Source of the DNA: Alphaproteobacteria bacterium
GTDB taxonomy: Bacteria; Pseudomonadota; Alphaproteobacteria; Reyranellales; Reyranellaceae
DNA: 64,000 bases
Direction: 5' to 3'
Assembly (NCBI GenBank): GCA_017307275.1
Contig: JAFKFK010000031.1
Location: 61,199 to 125,198, forward strand
Below are positions 8,545 through 17,101 of the stretch, piece by piece. Made by a program: the position numbers and the translations under genes. The stretch's first letter is position 1. Each line of letters opens with the position of its first letter. The notes under the pieces are model-generated. The model was not told the origin of the DNA. It searched no databases and worked only from the letters and a program-made list of their open reading frames with translations.

Positions 8545-9670
8545 TGTCGCTTGCCATATCCTGCAGTGCAAGGTCGAGAAGCCGTTCGTGTCGGCGCGCG
8601 GCTGGGTCTATGGCACGCGCGCCTCGTGCGTTGTCGAGATCTCGACCGACGAGGGCATCACCGGCTGGGGCGAGTGCTACGGTCCAGCGGCCGTCGCCAA
8701 GACCTTCATCGAGACGCAGTTTAAGGCGCGCGTGATCGGCAAGGACCCGTTCGACGTCGAGGCGATCTGGGAAGACCTCTACAACAGGATCAAGGACTAC
8801 GGCACAACCGGCATGGCGATCTCGGCCATCTCGGGCATCGACATCGCGCTGTGGGACATCATGGGCCGAGCCGTCGGCAAGCCGGTGCACAAGCTGATCG
8901 GTGGCGCCTATCGCAGCGAGGTCATTCCCTACGCGACCGGTCTCTACTTCATTGACATGAACCGGTTGGTCGAGGAGGCGGTCGAGGAAGCGCTGGAATT
9001 CAAGAACGACGGCTTCCGCGCCATCAAGATGAAGATCGGCCTAGGCGACCTCAAGCTCGACGCCAAGCGTGTCGCTGCGGTGCGTGAGGCGATCGGACCG
9101 GATGTAAAACTCGCGGTCGATGCCAACCACTGCTTCTCGGTGCCCAACGCCATCAAGCTTGGCCGCATGCTGGAGGAGCACGACATCCTCTGGTTCGAGG
9201 AACCGATCAGCCCCGAGGATCACGACGGCTACATCGAAGTGACGCGCGCCCTCGACATGGCAGTGGCCGGCGGCGAGAACGATTTCACGCGCTGGGGCTT
9301 TCGCGATGTCATCGCGAAGAAGGCCATGGACATCGTGCAGCCCGACCTGTGCGCGGCCGGTGGCTTCTCGGAGTGCCGCAAGATAGCGACCCTGGCATCG
9401 GCCTTCGGCGTCGAATGTGTGCCGCATGCCTGGGGCTCGACCATTGGGCTTGCCGCGACGGTGCAGTTCCTGGCCGCTTTGCCGGACCAGCCGCCCGCGT
9501 TCCGGCCGATGCCGCCGATGCTCGAATTCGAGCAGACCCCCAACCCGCTGCGCGATCATTTAGCGAAGGAGCCGATCGAGCAGAAGAAGGGCATCGTTAC
9601 GGTGCCGACCGGTCCCGGTCTCGGCATCGAGATCGATCGCGAGGTCCTGCTGAAATACAAGGTGGCCTGA
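8531..9670 (+). CDS. Mandelate racemase/muconate lactonizing enzyme family protein (KxK type)
   Basis: 379 residues, an enolase-superfamily enzyme. The N-terminal capping domain is followed by the TIM barrel with the KxK motif at Lys166/Lys168, metal ligands Asp197, Glu223 (in FEEP) and Glu249 (in GGEN), and His299 in PHAWG. Lys plus His on opposite faces is the mandelate racemase subgroup pattern; such enzymes abstract the proton next to a carboxylate and racemise or dehydrate hydroxy- or sugar acids. Start chosen at the second copy of the duplicated ATGAAGGT. It lies 36 bases after hyuA and four bases before the second enolase. Confidence 0.92.
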   Translation: MKVTDVACHILQCKVEKPFVSARGWVYGTRASCVVEISTDEGITGWGECYGPAAVAKTFIETQFKARVIGKDPFDVEAIWEDLYNRIKDYGTTGMAISAISGIDIALWDIMGRAVGKPVHKLIGGAYRSEVIPYATGLYFIDMNRLVEEAVEEALEFKNDGFRAIKMKIGLGDLKLDAKRVAAVREAIGPDVKLAVDANHCFSVPNAIKLGRMLEEHDILWFEEPISPEDHDGYIEVTRALDMAVAGGENDFTRWGFRDVIAKKAMDIVQPDLCAAGGFSECRKIATLASAFGVECVPHAWGSTIGLAATVQFLAALPDQPPAFRPMPPMLEFEQTPNPLRDHLAKEPIEQKKGIVTVPTGPGLGIEIDREVLLKYKVA

Positions 9671-9673
9671 ACC

Positions 9674-10813
9674 ATGAAGATCGTCGACGTAAAGGCCTAT
9701 CCGACCAGTTTCCGCGTCCCTCCCGAGCGGCAAGTGTCGCTGGGCATCGGCACCATGACCAAGCGCGACTGCGTGATGGTGAAGGTGACGACCGAGGACG
9801 GCATCGTGGGCTGGGGCGAGAGCCATCATGCGCGTTCGCCCGGCAGCATCGGTCATCTGATCAACACGACGCTCAAGGGCTTCGTGGTGGGCATGGATGC
9901 CAGCGACACAGTCGGCATCTGGGCCAAGATCTACAAGTTTCAGCTCGGCAGCCATGGCATGGGCGCGGCTACTTCGATGGCGATGAGCGGCATCGATCAG
10001 GCGCTGTGGGATATCAAGGGCAAGGCCGTGGGCTGGCCGCTCTACAAGCTGTTGGGCGGCAGCAACCGGCCGGTGAAGGCCTATGCCGGCGGCATTGCAC
10101 TGGGCTATCAGGCCCCCGAGGCGCTGGCGGCCGAAGCCGCACCGATGATCGAGGCTGGCTACAAAGCCTTGAAGCTGCGTGTCGGCGACACGGTGAAGGC
10201 CGATATCGCCCGCATGACCGCGGTGCGCCGTCGCTTTGGCGACGACATCGTGCTGCTGACCGATGCCAACACCGGCTACACGCCCGAAGACGTGCGGCGC
10301 GTGATGCCGGCAATGGACGAACTCGGCATCGCCTGGCTGGAAGAGCCGTTCCCGGCGCACGACCATCGTTCCTATGCCATGGCCAAGGGCTGGGGCCGCA
10401 CGCCGCTGGCGGCCGGCGAGAACCACTACACGCGCTTCGAGTTCCATCGGCTGATCGAGGATGGCAACATCACCATCCTGCAGCCCGATCTCTCCAAGAG
10501 CGGCGGCGTCACCGAGGTGCAGCGCATTGCGGCGGCGGCGTCCATGTGGAAGCTGCCCATCCATCCGCACAGTTCGATGACCGGCCTGAACCATGCCGTG
10601 TCGATCCACTTCCTGGCGTCGATCGACAATGGCGGCTACTTCGAGGCCGATCTTTCCGTGGCCAACAAATTCCGCGACGAGCTGGGCAGCGAGCCTTGGA
10701 AGATCGGTGCCGATGGTTGCGTGCGTCCGCTCGACAAGCCGGGCGTCGGCGTGGAGATCGACGAGAAGTTCTTGATTGCCAACCCGGTGATCGAAGGGCC
10801 GGGTTACGTCTGA
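9674..10813 (+). CDS. Mandelate racemase/muconate lactonizing enzyme family protein (KxR type)
   Basis: Also 379 residues and aligned with its neighbour at every key site: Lys167 and Arg169 (KLR in place of KMK), Asp197, Glu223, Glu249 and a His at 299 (HPHSS). The second base residue of the KxK motif is Arg here, so acid-base chemistry at that face must differ from the upstream paralogue; His299 could be the main base. The overall sequences are well diverged, so this is not a recent duplicate. Its 3' end overlaps the 3' end of the GMC oxidoreductase gene on the other strand by ten bases. Confidence 0.92.
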   Translation: MKIVDVKAYPTSFRVPPERQVSLGIGTMTKRDCVMVKVTTEDGIVGWGESHHARSPGSIGHLINTTLKGFVVGMDASDTVGIWAKIYKFQLGSHGMGAATSMAMSGIDQALWDIKGKAVGWPLYKLLGGSNRPVKAYAGGIALGYQAPEALAAEAAPMIEAGYKALKLRVGDTVKADIARMTAVRRRFGDDIVLLTDANTGYTPEDVRRVMPAMDELGIAWLEEPFPAHDHRSYAMAKGWGRTPLAAGENHYTRFEFHRLIEDGNITILQPDLSKSGGVTEVQRIAAAASMWKLPIHPHSSMTGLNHAVSIHFLASIDNGGYFEADLSVANKFRDELGSEPWKIGADGCVRPLDKPGVGVEIDEKFLIANPVIEGPGYV

Positions 10814-12402
10814 GGAATAAGGTCCGACGCCTTCTCCGCGATCATGTTGGTCGCGGCGTAGGTGTTGCCCGAGACCATCGTCGGCATGCACGAGGCATCC
10901 GCTACGCGCAGGCCCTGCAGGCCGATGACGCGCATCGACGCGGGATCGACCACTGCCATCGGATCGGTACCGATCTTGGCTGTTCCGACCGGATGATAGG
11001 TCGTCGAGCCGGTGGCGCGGGCGTGCGCCAGCCACTGTTCGTCGGTCTGGACGTCGGGGCCGGGAAAGTTCTCGCGGATCACGTAGTCGACCAACGGCGG
11101 TGTCGCCAGGAGCTTGCGCAGGTATTTCATCGCCGCGAGCAGGGCATCGCGGTCAATCTGGTCGGCGAGATAGTTCGGCTGGATCTCGGGCTTGGCGGTC
11201 GGGTCGGCCGTGAGTGCCTTCACATGGCCGGTGCTTTCGGGGCGCAACTGCGCAGCGCCCAGGGTCATGCCGGGTACGGTGTCGAGCATGGTGGTGCCGT
11301 AGCGGCCACCGCCATAGCTTGCGGGCGCGAAGTAGAGCTGCATGTCAGGTGTTTCGAGCCCCGGCCGCGTCCTGAGATAGCCGCCGGCATGGCTCGGCGC
11401 CGTAGTCAGCAGGCCCTTGCGAGTGGCGGCGTAGCGCAGGACTTCGCCCACGAGCCTGAGGCCCCGGCTGCGTTCGTTGAGTGAGCCTGCCCCCTTCACT
11501 AGCGCCGAAACGCGCACCGCATAGTGGTCGCGGAAGTTGCGGCCGACGCCGGGCAGGGCGTGTTTCACCGCGACGCCGATGGCGGCAAGGTCGTCGGCAT
11601 TGCCGATGCCCGAGAGCTGCAGGAGCTGAGGTGTATTGATCGCCCCGCCCGCCAGGATGACGTCGCGCCGGGCGCGGACCTGTTTCGTCTGTCCATGCTG
11701 GCGATAAGTGATGCCCATAGCCCGCTTCCCGTCGAGGTCCACACGCTCGACCAGCGCGTGGGTGATGACCTGCACGTTCGGGCGTTTCATCGCCGCCTTG
11801 AGATAGGCATCGACGGGGCTCCAGCGCCGGCCGTTCCGCATCATGTTCTGGTAGAGGAGCGTGCCTTCCTGATTGCCGCTGTTGTAGTCGGGCGTGCGCT
11901 TGAGGCCGAGGGTTTCGTTGGCTGCCATGAAGGCATCCGACAGAACATGCGGATCGCGCTGATCCTCGATGACGAGCGGTCCATCGCGACCGCGCACCTC
12001 ATCGCTGCCGCCCACGCGCGATTCGGCTCGCTTGAAGTAGGGCAGCACGTCGGACCATGACCAGCCGCGGCAGCCGAGCTGTGCCCAGGTGTCGTAATCG
12101 GCGGCTTGGCCGCGCACGTAGAGATGGCCGTTGATCGAGCCCGAGCCGCCCAACACCTTGCCGCGCGGAAACCTGATCTTTCGGCCATCGATGTGCGGGC
12201 CAGGCGCTGTCTCGTAGCCCCAGTTGAGTTTGTCGTTGTAGACCGTCTTGTTGAAGCCGGCCGGGACTTTGATCCAGATGTGGTTGTCGTTGCCGCCGGC
12301 CTCGATCACCGCGACGTTGTTCCTGCCCGAGACCGAAAGCCGATTGGCCAGCACGCAGCCCGCCGCGCCTGCACCGACGATGACATAGTCGAACTCTTCC
12401 AT
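10804..12402 (-). CDS. GMC family FAD-dependent oxidoreductase (choline/alcohol dehydrogenase type)
   Basis: 532 residues, normal for choline-dehydrogenase-like GMC flavoproteins. The N-terminal FAD-binding Rossmann motif is YVIVGAGAAGCVLANRL, the first GMC signature is PRGKVLGGSGSING, and the C-terminus carries the active-site His in TTYHPVGTAKIG plus the FAD-contacting NTYAATNMIAEKA. The enzyme oxidises an alcohol to an aldehyde or ketone; the acceptor may be oxygen or the electron-transport chain. It is the last gene of a minus-strand set (amidase, aspartate dehydrogenase, GMC) nine bases after the aspartate dehydrogenase stop. Substrate unknown. Confidence 0.92.
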   Translation of the reverse strand: MEEFDYVIVGAGAAGCVLANRLSVSGRNNVAVIEAGGNDNHIWIKVPAGFNKTVYNDKLNWGYETAPGPHIDGRKIRFPRGKVLGGSGSINGHLYVRGQAADYDTWAQLGCRGWSWSDVLPYFKRAESRVGGSDEVRGRDGPLVIEDQRDPHVLSDAFMAANETLGLKRTPDYNSGNQEGTLLYQNMMRNGRRWSPVDAYLKAAMKRPNVQVITHALVERVDLDGKRAMGITYRQHGQTKQVRARRDVILAGGAINTPQLLQLSGIGNADDLAAIGVAVKHALPGVGRNFRDHYAVRVSALVKGAGSLNERSRGLRLVGEVLRYAATRKGLLTTAPSHAGGYLRTRPGLETPDMQLYFAPASYGGGRYGTTMLDTVPGMTLGAAQLRPESTGHVKALTADPTAKPEIQPNYLADQIDRDALLAAMKYLRKLLATPPLVDYVIRENFPGPDVQTDEQWLAHARATGSTTYHPVGTAKIGTDPMAVVDPASMRVIGLQGLRVADASCMPTMVSGNTYAATNMIAEKASDLIPQT

Positions 12403-12411
12403 GGTCGCCTC

Positions 12412-13200
12412 CTAGGCCGCCACCACCAAGGTCGAAGCGAGCTGGCGCACCGACTTCACCATCGCCATAGCGACCAGCTTGCCGGTCTTGCGGTTCTCCT
12501 CGCTGACCGTCACGTCTTCCATGAAGGTGAAGCGGCCGAAGGCGCCCTTGGCTTCCAGCTCGACGATGTGCGTGGTGATCGCCGGATCGGCCACGATCAC
12601 CACTCGCGTCTTGTCGAGGCCGAGGCCTGCGAGAGCGGCCGCCGCCGAGATATTGACGTTCTGCGGATAGAGGCGCGCGCCTTCGCGCACCGGGCCATTG
12701 AATACGGTATGCGGCGCCTTCAACCCATCGAGGTCGACCAGCGTCTCCGCGATCGTGCCTTTCCAGGCCGACGGGTCCTTGCGCACCGTGACGGTGACGC
12801 TGTCGAGCCCGCCGATGGCCGCGCTGCTCAGGATGTCGAGGGCACCGATGCCACCCGATGGCAGGATGAGCTTGCGGCCGTTTACCTTGGCGGCCGCCAG
12901 CAGGCGCTCGAACAGCGGAGTGTCGGTGAAGGCGCCGACGGAGGTTACGAGGAAGTCTGCGCCGCCTTCCAACACCCTTTGACCATAGGTGCGTACGGCC
13001 TCGTGGCCAGCGCATTCGGCGACGGCGTCGAACTTGTTCGCGAAGAACCGGTCGGGTTCGTGCGTCAGGATGCCTTCATTGCGGGGCCGTTTCACCAAGG
13101 CGGCCACCAGCTTCAGGTTCTCGATGTTGCCGGCCTTCAGGGCCGCCTCGACATGCTTGCCGATAGCGCCGTAGCCGATCATGCCCAGTTGGACGGTCAT
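12412..13200 (-). CDS. L-aspartate dehydrogenase-like protein
   Basis: 262 residues, the usual size of NadX-type aspartate dehydrogenase. The N-terminus has the Rossmann motif GMIGYGAIGKHV, then PSGGIGALD near residue 120 and the family's NVNISAAAALAGLGLDKTRV segment with a downstream TTHIVE that includes the conserved catalytic His. The known reaction is NAD(P)-dependent oxidation of aspartate to iminoaspartate. No nadA or nadC lies nearby, and the coupling to an amidase (ATGA overlap with its stop) suggests release of ammonia from an amino-acid-like intermediate of the degradation pathway (inference). Start is the ATG at 13200. Confidence 0.9.
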   Translation of the reverse strand: MTVQLGMIGYGAIGKHVEAALKAGNIENLKLVAALVKRPRNEGILTHEPDRFFANKFDAVAECAGHEAVRTYGQRVLEGGADFLVTSVGAFTDTPLFERLLAAAKVNGRKLILPSGGIGALDILSSAAIGGLDSVTVTVRKDPSAWKGTIAETLVDLDGLKAPHTVFNGPVREGARLYPQNVNISAAAALAGLGLDKTRVVIVADPAITTHIVELEAKGAFGRFTFMEDVTVSEENRKTGKLVAMAMVKSVRQLASTLVVAA

Positions 13201-14477
13201 GCGAGTTGCGTCTCGATCCAGCGCGCCCAGGCGATGAGCTGGTCGTCGCTGCCGTGCTTGCCCACGAGCTGTACCGACAGCGGCAGGCCGAAGGGACCGG
13301 TGTTGAAGGGCAGGGCGATGCAGGGTGTGCCCAGCAGGGTCCAGAACCGATTGAAGAGCGGATCTCCGGTGTTGCCGAGCCCCGATGGCGCTTCGCCCTT
13401 GGCGGCGGGCGTCAGCAGCAGGTCGAACTTCTCCCAGGCGTCGGAAAGCTGGCCGACGGCGATGCGCTTGCGCTTCTTGGCATCGGCGTATTGCCGTTGG
13501 TTCACGGCGTCGCCGTCGATCATCACGCCCTTCATGATAGGCGAGAAGAGGTGCGAGAAGCGGGCGCGCTCCTTGGCGTAAGACTGCGTCGCCTCCTTGG
13601 TCATGATGCGGTTCTGCGCCGGCACGAGGGCCGTCCAGTTCTCCGGGGCCTGCCATTCGCGCACCTTGGCGCCGGCGGCGCGCAGCACGCGGGCGGCCTC
13701 CTCGATGTTCTTCCTGTTATAGGGATCGGCCTCGTCCCACCAGGGCGTGCGCACTAGGCCGATGCGCGGCGCCTGGCCTCTCGCCGGTGGATCGGCCGGC
13801 GCATGGCCATAGGCGGCGCGGATAAGTGCCAGGTCGTTTGCCTCGCGAACGAAGAAGCCCAGAGTGTCGAGGCTCTTGGAGTAGGCCTTCACGCCGCTCA
13901 TGTCGGCCCAGCCGTAGGTGCCCTTGTAGGCCACGACGCCGTTGAAAGCGCCAGGGCGGATCACCGAACCCGCGGTCTGCGTGCCATAGCCGATGGGGGA
14001 CATGAAATCGGCGACGGCAGCGGCCGAACCCGAGGAGGAGCCGGCCGGCGTGTGGCGAAGATTGTGCGGATTGTGCGTTTTGCCGGCATGACCGCCGGCG
14101 AACTCGGTGGTCACTGACTTGCCGAGCACGATGGCACCGGCCGCGGTGAGCTGGCTGACGCAGGCAGCATCCTTGCCCACGACATGATCGCGATAGATGG
14201 GCGAACCGCAGGTGGTGGGCATCGTCTTGGTCGAGATGATGTCTTTCACCGCCAGCGGAATGCCGTGCAGGGGGCCCACCGGACGGGCGCGCTTGTCCAG
14301 CTGGTCGGCGCGCTTGCGGGCACCTTCGGGGTCGAGCGCTTCCCAGGCATGGACCTGCCCCTCGCGGGCTTCGATGCGATCGAGGCAGGCTTCGACCAGA
14401 TCGCGCGCCTTGAGGCGCTTCTCGGCCATGCGACGTACGGCTTCGCTGGCCGAGAGCCTGTTCGGCGATTTCGCCAT
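13197..14477 (-). CDS. Amidase (amidase-signature family)
   Basis: 426 residues with the Ser-cisSer-Lys triad landmarks: Lys in LAVKDIIST (about residue 80), the Gly/Ser-rich TPAGSSSGSAAAVAD, and TQTAGSVIRPGAFNG carrying the nucleophile Ser. Members hydrolyse amides to acid plus ammonia. The ATG at 14477 is preceded by GGGGGAAG at good distance; further in-frame starts upstream lack this. Its stop overlaps the start of the aspartate dehydrogenase, so the pair is coupled. The product may be consumed by that dehydrogenase. Confidence 0.92.
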   Translation of the reverse strand: MAKSPNRLSASEAVRRMAEKRLKARDLVEACLDRIEAREGQVHAWEALDPEGARKRADQLDKRARPVGPLHGIPLAVKDIISTKTMPTTCGSPIYRDHVVGKDAACVSQLTAAGAIVLGKSVTTEFAGGHAGKTHNPHNLRHTPAGSSSGSAAAVADFMSPIGYGTQTAGSVIRPGAFNGVVAYKGTYGWADMSGVKAYSKSLDTLGFFVREANDLALIRAAYGHAPADPPARGQAPRIGLVRTPWWDEADPYNRKNIEEAARVLRAAGAKVREWQAPENWTALVPAQNRIMTKEATQSYAKERARFSHLFSPIMKGVMIDGDAVNQRQYADAKKRKRIAVGQLSDAWEKFDLLLTPAAKGEAPSGLGNTGDPLFNRFWTLLGTPCIALPFNTGPFGLPLSVQLVGKHGSDDQLIAWARWIETQLA

Positions 14478-14541
14478 GCGTTCTTCCCCCTCGTGTGTCG
14501 TTCGGCGCATGATGGCCGAGCCCAAGACAGAAAGGTAGCCC

Positions 14542-15228
14542 ATGCTCGACGATCCGCCGCTGCTAACGATCAAGGCCGGCTTTCAACGGCCCGATCCTGC
14601 CAAGGTCGCGGCATTGAAAGGTGCTCAGACATCGCATCTCGTCGACGCCATGGATGGCCGCGGTGCGCTCGACTGGACCATCAAGCCCTGCGATCCGGAC
14701 AACGCCTCGTTCGTGGGCGTCGCGGTGACGTGCCATGCCTATCCCGCCGACAATCTCGCCCTGTTCGGTGCCATGGAGCTCGCACAGCCGGGCGATGTCA
14801 TCATGTGCGCCAACGATTCCTATCGGCTGACCGCGTTGGTCGGCGATCTGGTGGCCGGCATGATGAAGAATGCGGGTCTTTCCGCCCTGGTCACCGATGG
14901 TCTGGCGCGCGACCGCGTCGGCATCGTCGCGGCCGGCCTGCCGCTCTTCTGTGCCGGGATCGTCCCCAATTCGCCGGCCAAGAATGGGCCGGGCAGCGTC
15001 GGCCTGCCGGTCACGATCGGCGGTGTGCCGGTAAGCTCCGGCGACGTCATCGTGGGCGATGCCGATGGTGTCGTCGTGGTGCCGCAGGCCATCCTCGATG
15101 CCACCATCAAGCGGCTGGCCGAGGTCCGCGCGGCCGAGACGAAGGCCGAGGCGGCGGTGAAGGGTGGTGCTAAGATGACGGCGAGCGCGGCTGCGTTGCT
15201 CAAATCGCCGCGGGTGCTGCGCCTCTAG
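14542..15228 (+). CDS. RraA-like / dimethylmenaquinone methyltransferase-fold protein
   Basis: 228 residues. The RraA fold is seen in THLVDAM near residue 35, the conserved GDVIMCANDSY segment and the loop LVTDGLARDRVGIVAAGLPLF, whose xGxxRD part (here DGLARD) holds the metal/substrate residues of aldolase members such as HMG/CHA aldolase. True RNase E inhibitors are about 160 residues, so this longer form more likely is a class II aldolase or decarboxylase acting on a 2-keto acid. RBS AAAGGTAG before the ATG. Divergent from the amidase across 64 bases; first gene of a three-gene set. Confidence 0.85.
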   Translation: MLDDPPLLTIKAGFQRPDPAKVAALKGAQTSHLVDAMDGRGALDWTIKPCDPDNASFVGVAVTCHAYPADNLALFGAMELAQPGDVIMCANDSYRLTALVGDLVAGMMKNAGLSALVTDGLARDRVGIVAAGLPLFCAGIVPNSPAKNGPGSVGLPVTIGGVPVSSGDVIVGDADGVVVVPQAILDATIKRLAEVRAAETKAEAAVKGGAKMTASAAALLKSPRVLRL

Positions 15229-15237
15229 GAGGATCCC

Positions 15238-15786
15238 ATGCCGCAAGGTCTGCCGTTCAAGGTCCAGAAGCTCGGTCACGCGGTCGTCTATGTTGCCGAC
15301 CTCGAACGCTCCAGGCATTTCTATACGGAGGTGCTGGGCTTCAAGGTATCGGACGTCTATCCCGGCGCGATGATGCCGGGCGGCATGGTCTTCCTGCGCT
15401 GCAACGGCGACCATCACTGTCTGGCGCTGGTCGGCGGCCGTGGCGAGGGAGGGGAGGGGCCGAAGAGCCTGCACCATCTCGCCTTCGAACTGGCGACGCT
15501 CGACGAGGTATTCCGCGCCCGCGATCACCTCAAGGCGCATGGCGCGAAGATGGTCTACGAGGGCCGTCGCCGCGCCGGTTGTCAGGTCTCGGTCGAGTTC
15601 CTCGATCCCGACGGCCATCACCTCGAACTCTACTGGGGCGTCGATCAGATCGGCTCCGATGACCGGTCGAGGCCTGCCGAGGAATGGCGCCAGACCGCGA
15701 CGCTCGAAGACGCCGTGCGCATCGCGCCACCGGGCCAGGATACGACCCTGCGAGATTCCAATCTGAAGGTGCGCGTCGATGGCTGA
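15238..15786 (+). CDS. VOC family (glyoxalase/extradiol dioxygenase-like) protein
   Basis: 182 residues with two beta-alpha-beta-beta-beta units. The first opens with LGHAVVYVADLERSRHFYTEVLGF, and the second has LHHLAFEL and ends FLDPDGHHLELYWG, placing His, His and Glu as likely metal ligands. These resemble ring-cleaving dioxygenases and isomerases. A perfect AGGAGG at 15227-15232 overlaps the stop of the RraA-like gene, so expression is tight. Its 3' end overlaps the next gene by eight bases. Confidence 0.87.
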   Translation: MPQGLPFKVQKLGHAVVYVADLERSRHFYTEVLGFKVSDVYPGAMMPGGMVFLRCNGDHHCLALVGGRGEGGEGPKSLHHLAFELATLDEVFRARDHLKAHGAKMVYEGRRRAGCQVSVEFLDPDGHHLELYWGVDQIGSDDRSRPAEEWRQTATLEDAVRIAPPGQDTTLRDSNLKVRVDG

Positions 15787-16387
15787 GAGCACCATGTTCC
15801 ACGATGGCAATCGCCATTTGCAGGACCAGTTCGACAGCCGCCGCATTGCCGACCGGCTGGTCGAGAAGCTGACCCATGTGGAGTTCACCGAGAGCGACCG
15901 GGCCTTCATCGAAGGTGCGATGTTCTTTTTTCTCGCCACCTCGAACGATCGCGGCCAGCCCGATTGTTCCTTCAAAGGTGGCACGCCGGGCTTCGTGAAG
16001 GTAATCGGTCCCGGCGAACTTGCCTTTCCCGACTATGACGGTAACGGCATGTTCAAGAGCCTCGGCAATATCGTGGCCAATCCGAGTGTCGGCCTGCTCT
16101 TTATCGATATGGGCGAGAAGCCGCGCCGGGTACGCGTCAACGGCGAGGCAACCGTGAGCCGCGACGATCCGCTGATGCAGCGCTTTGCCGGCGCGCAACT
16201 CCTGGTGCGCGTGAAGGCCCGGGCGATCTTTCCCAACTGCCCACGCTACATCGTGACGCCGGGAACGGCGGAGGCGTCCAAGTACGCGCCGCGGCCGGAC
16301 TATGCGCCGCCGGAGCCCGCCTGGAAGGGCTTCGATGACTTCAAGGACTACATCCATCCCCGGCAGAAGACGCCCAACGGCAGTTAG
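15779..16387 (+). CDS. Pyridoxamine 5'-phosphate oxidase-like FMN protein
   Basis: 202 residues, split-barrel FMN fold (PPOX family): a helix-rich lead, then FFFLATSNDRGQPDCSFKGG near residue 45, the strand FPDYDGNGMFKSLGNI, and GLLFIDMGEKPRRVRVNG. The GxPDCS/KGG stretch and the N-x-R/K pattern are typical of F420/FMN-binding reductases and not of true PdxH. Overlaps the VOC gene by eight bases. It may reduce an intermediate or supply reduced flavin; no specific substrate can be named. Confidence 0.87.
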   Translation: MAESTMFHDGNRHLQDQFDSRRIADRLVEKLTHVEFTESDRAFIEGAMFFFLATSNDRGQPDCSFKGGTPGFVKVIGPGELAFPDYDGNGMFKSLGNIVANPSVGLLFIDMGEKPRRVRVNGEATVSRDDPLMQRFAGAQLLVRVKARAIFPNCPRYIVTPGTAEASKYAPRPDYAPPEPAWKGFDDFKDYIHPRQKTPNGS

Positions 16388-16415
16388 GCCCTGATCTAGT
16401 CGGGTTGGTCCGCTC

Positions 16416-16949
16416 TCAGCGAGAGGGCCGGCGTTCGCGCGGTGCCGCGACGTTTTCGGGAGCAGTGAACGTGCCGTACTCGATCGACTGGTACGACGTA
16501 TCCGAAAGCACCATGCGGCGCGGCAACCCGTCCGCCCGCCCGACCCACAGACTGGCCGAGGTGAACTCTCCGGGCTTCATCGGGTTGGGCTGCCTGTAGG
16601 AGTAGATGTTGACCGCAACGCCGTCGCGCGTTTCGGCGCGGGGTCCGCTGCAGTCGCTCGGCGGCATGCTCTTCAAAGCCTCCTCGGCCATATGCTTCCG
16701 CTTGTCGAGATCGAAGGGCACTTTCCTCCAGGAGCCATCGCCGCCTTGGCGGACGTACATGGCATCCTTCAGCGAAATGCTCTGCATAAGGAGGGTGTCT
16801 TTGTCGTAGGTGCTCTGCCGGATGCCGGGCTGCTCGGAGAAGGCGCGCATGGCCTTGACGAGGGGCTCGCAGGCCGGATCGGCATGAGCGGGCCCCGCGA
16901 TCAAAGACACGGCGGCGGTCGCAAGAAGGCCGGTGGGAAGAATACGCAT
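16416..16949 (-). CDS. Secreted hypothetical protein
   Basis: 177 residues with a clear signal peptide (Ala-rich core, cleavage after AGPAHA near residue 23). The mature part has two cysteines (near 27 and in SDCSGP) that could pair, a VRQGGDGSWRKVPFD stretch, a NIYSYRQPNP segment and an Arg-rich C-terminus. Pattern of beta strands with SASLWVGRADGLPRRMVL resembles small periplasmic lipid- or ligand-binding folds, but I do not recognise the family. It is convergent with the PPOX-like gene and divergent from the monooxygenase. Confidence 0.7.
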   Translation of the reverse strand: MRILPTGLLATAAVSLIAGPAHADPACEPLVKAMRAFSEQPGIRQSTYDKDTLLMQSISLKDAMYVRQGGDGSWRKVPFDLDKRKHMAEEALKSMPPSDCSGPRAETRDGVAVNIYSYRQPNPMKPGEFTSASLWVGRADGLPRRMVLSDTSYQSIEYGTFTAPENVAAPRERRPSR

Positions 16950-17101
16950 GTCCGAAGTCTCCAGGGCACAGTCGGCCGTCGCCTTGTGGCGGAGGTTAGC
17001 CTATCGCCGTCCGCTTCGGCCTTCCATATAGCGGCTCAACCGGTCGACGGCGGCGGCCTTTGTCGGCAGTCTCTTGGAGACTGAGTGCGGAGGATCGGGC
17101 A

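Noticed and set aside
561..8890. Long open frames on the minus strand opposite the first operon (for example 561-1385, 1702-3099, 6353-8890)
   Set aside because: They lie fully antisense to clear family members, have low-complexity His/Arg/Asp-rich translations and no domain match; they are by-products of GC-rich third codon positions.
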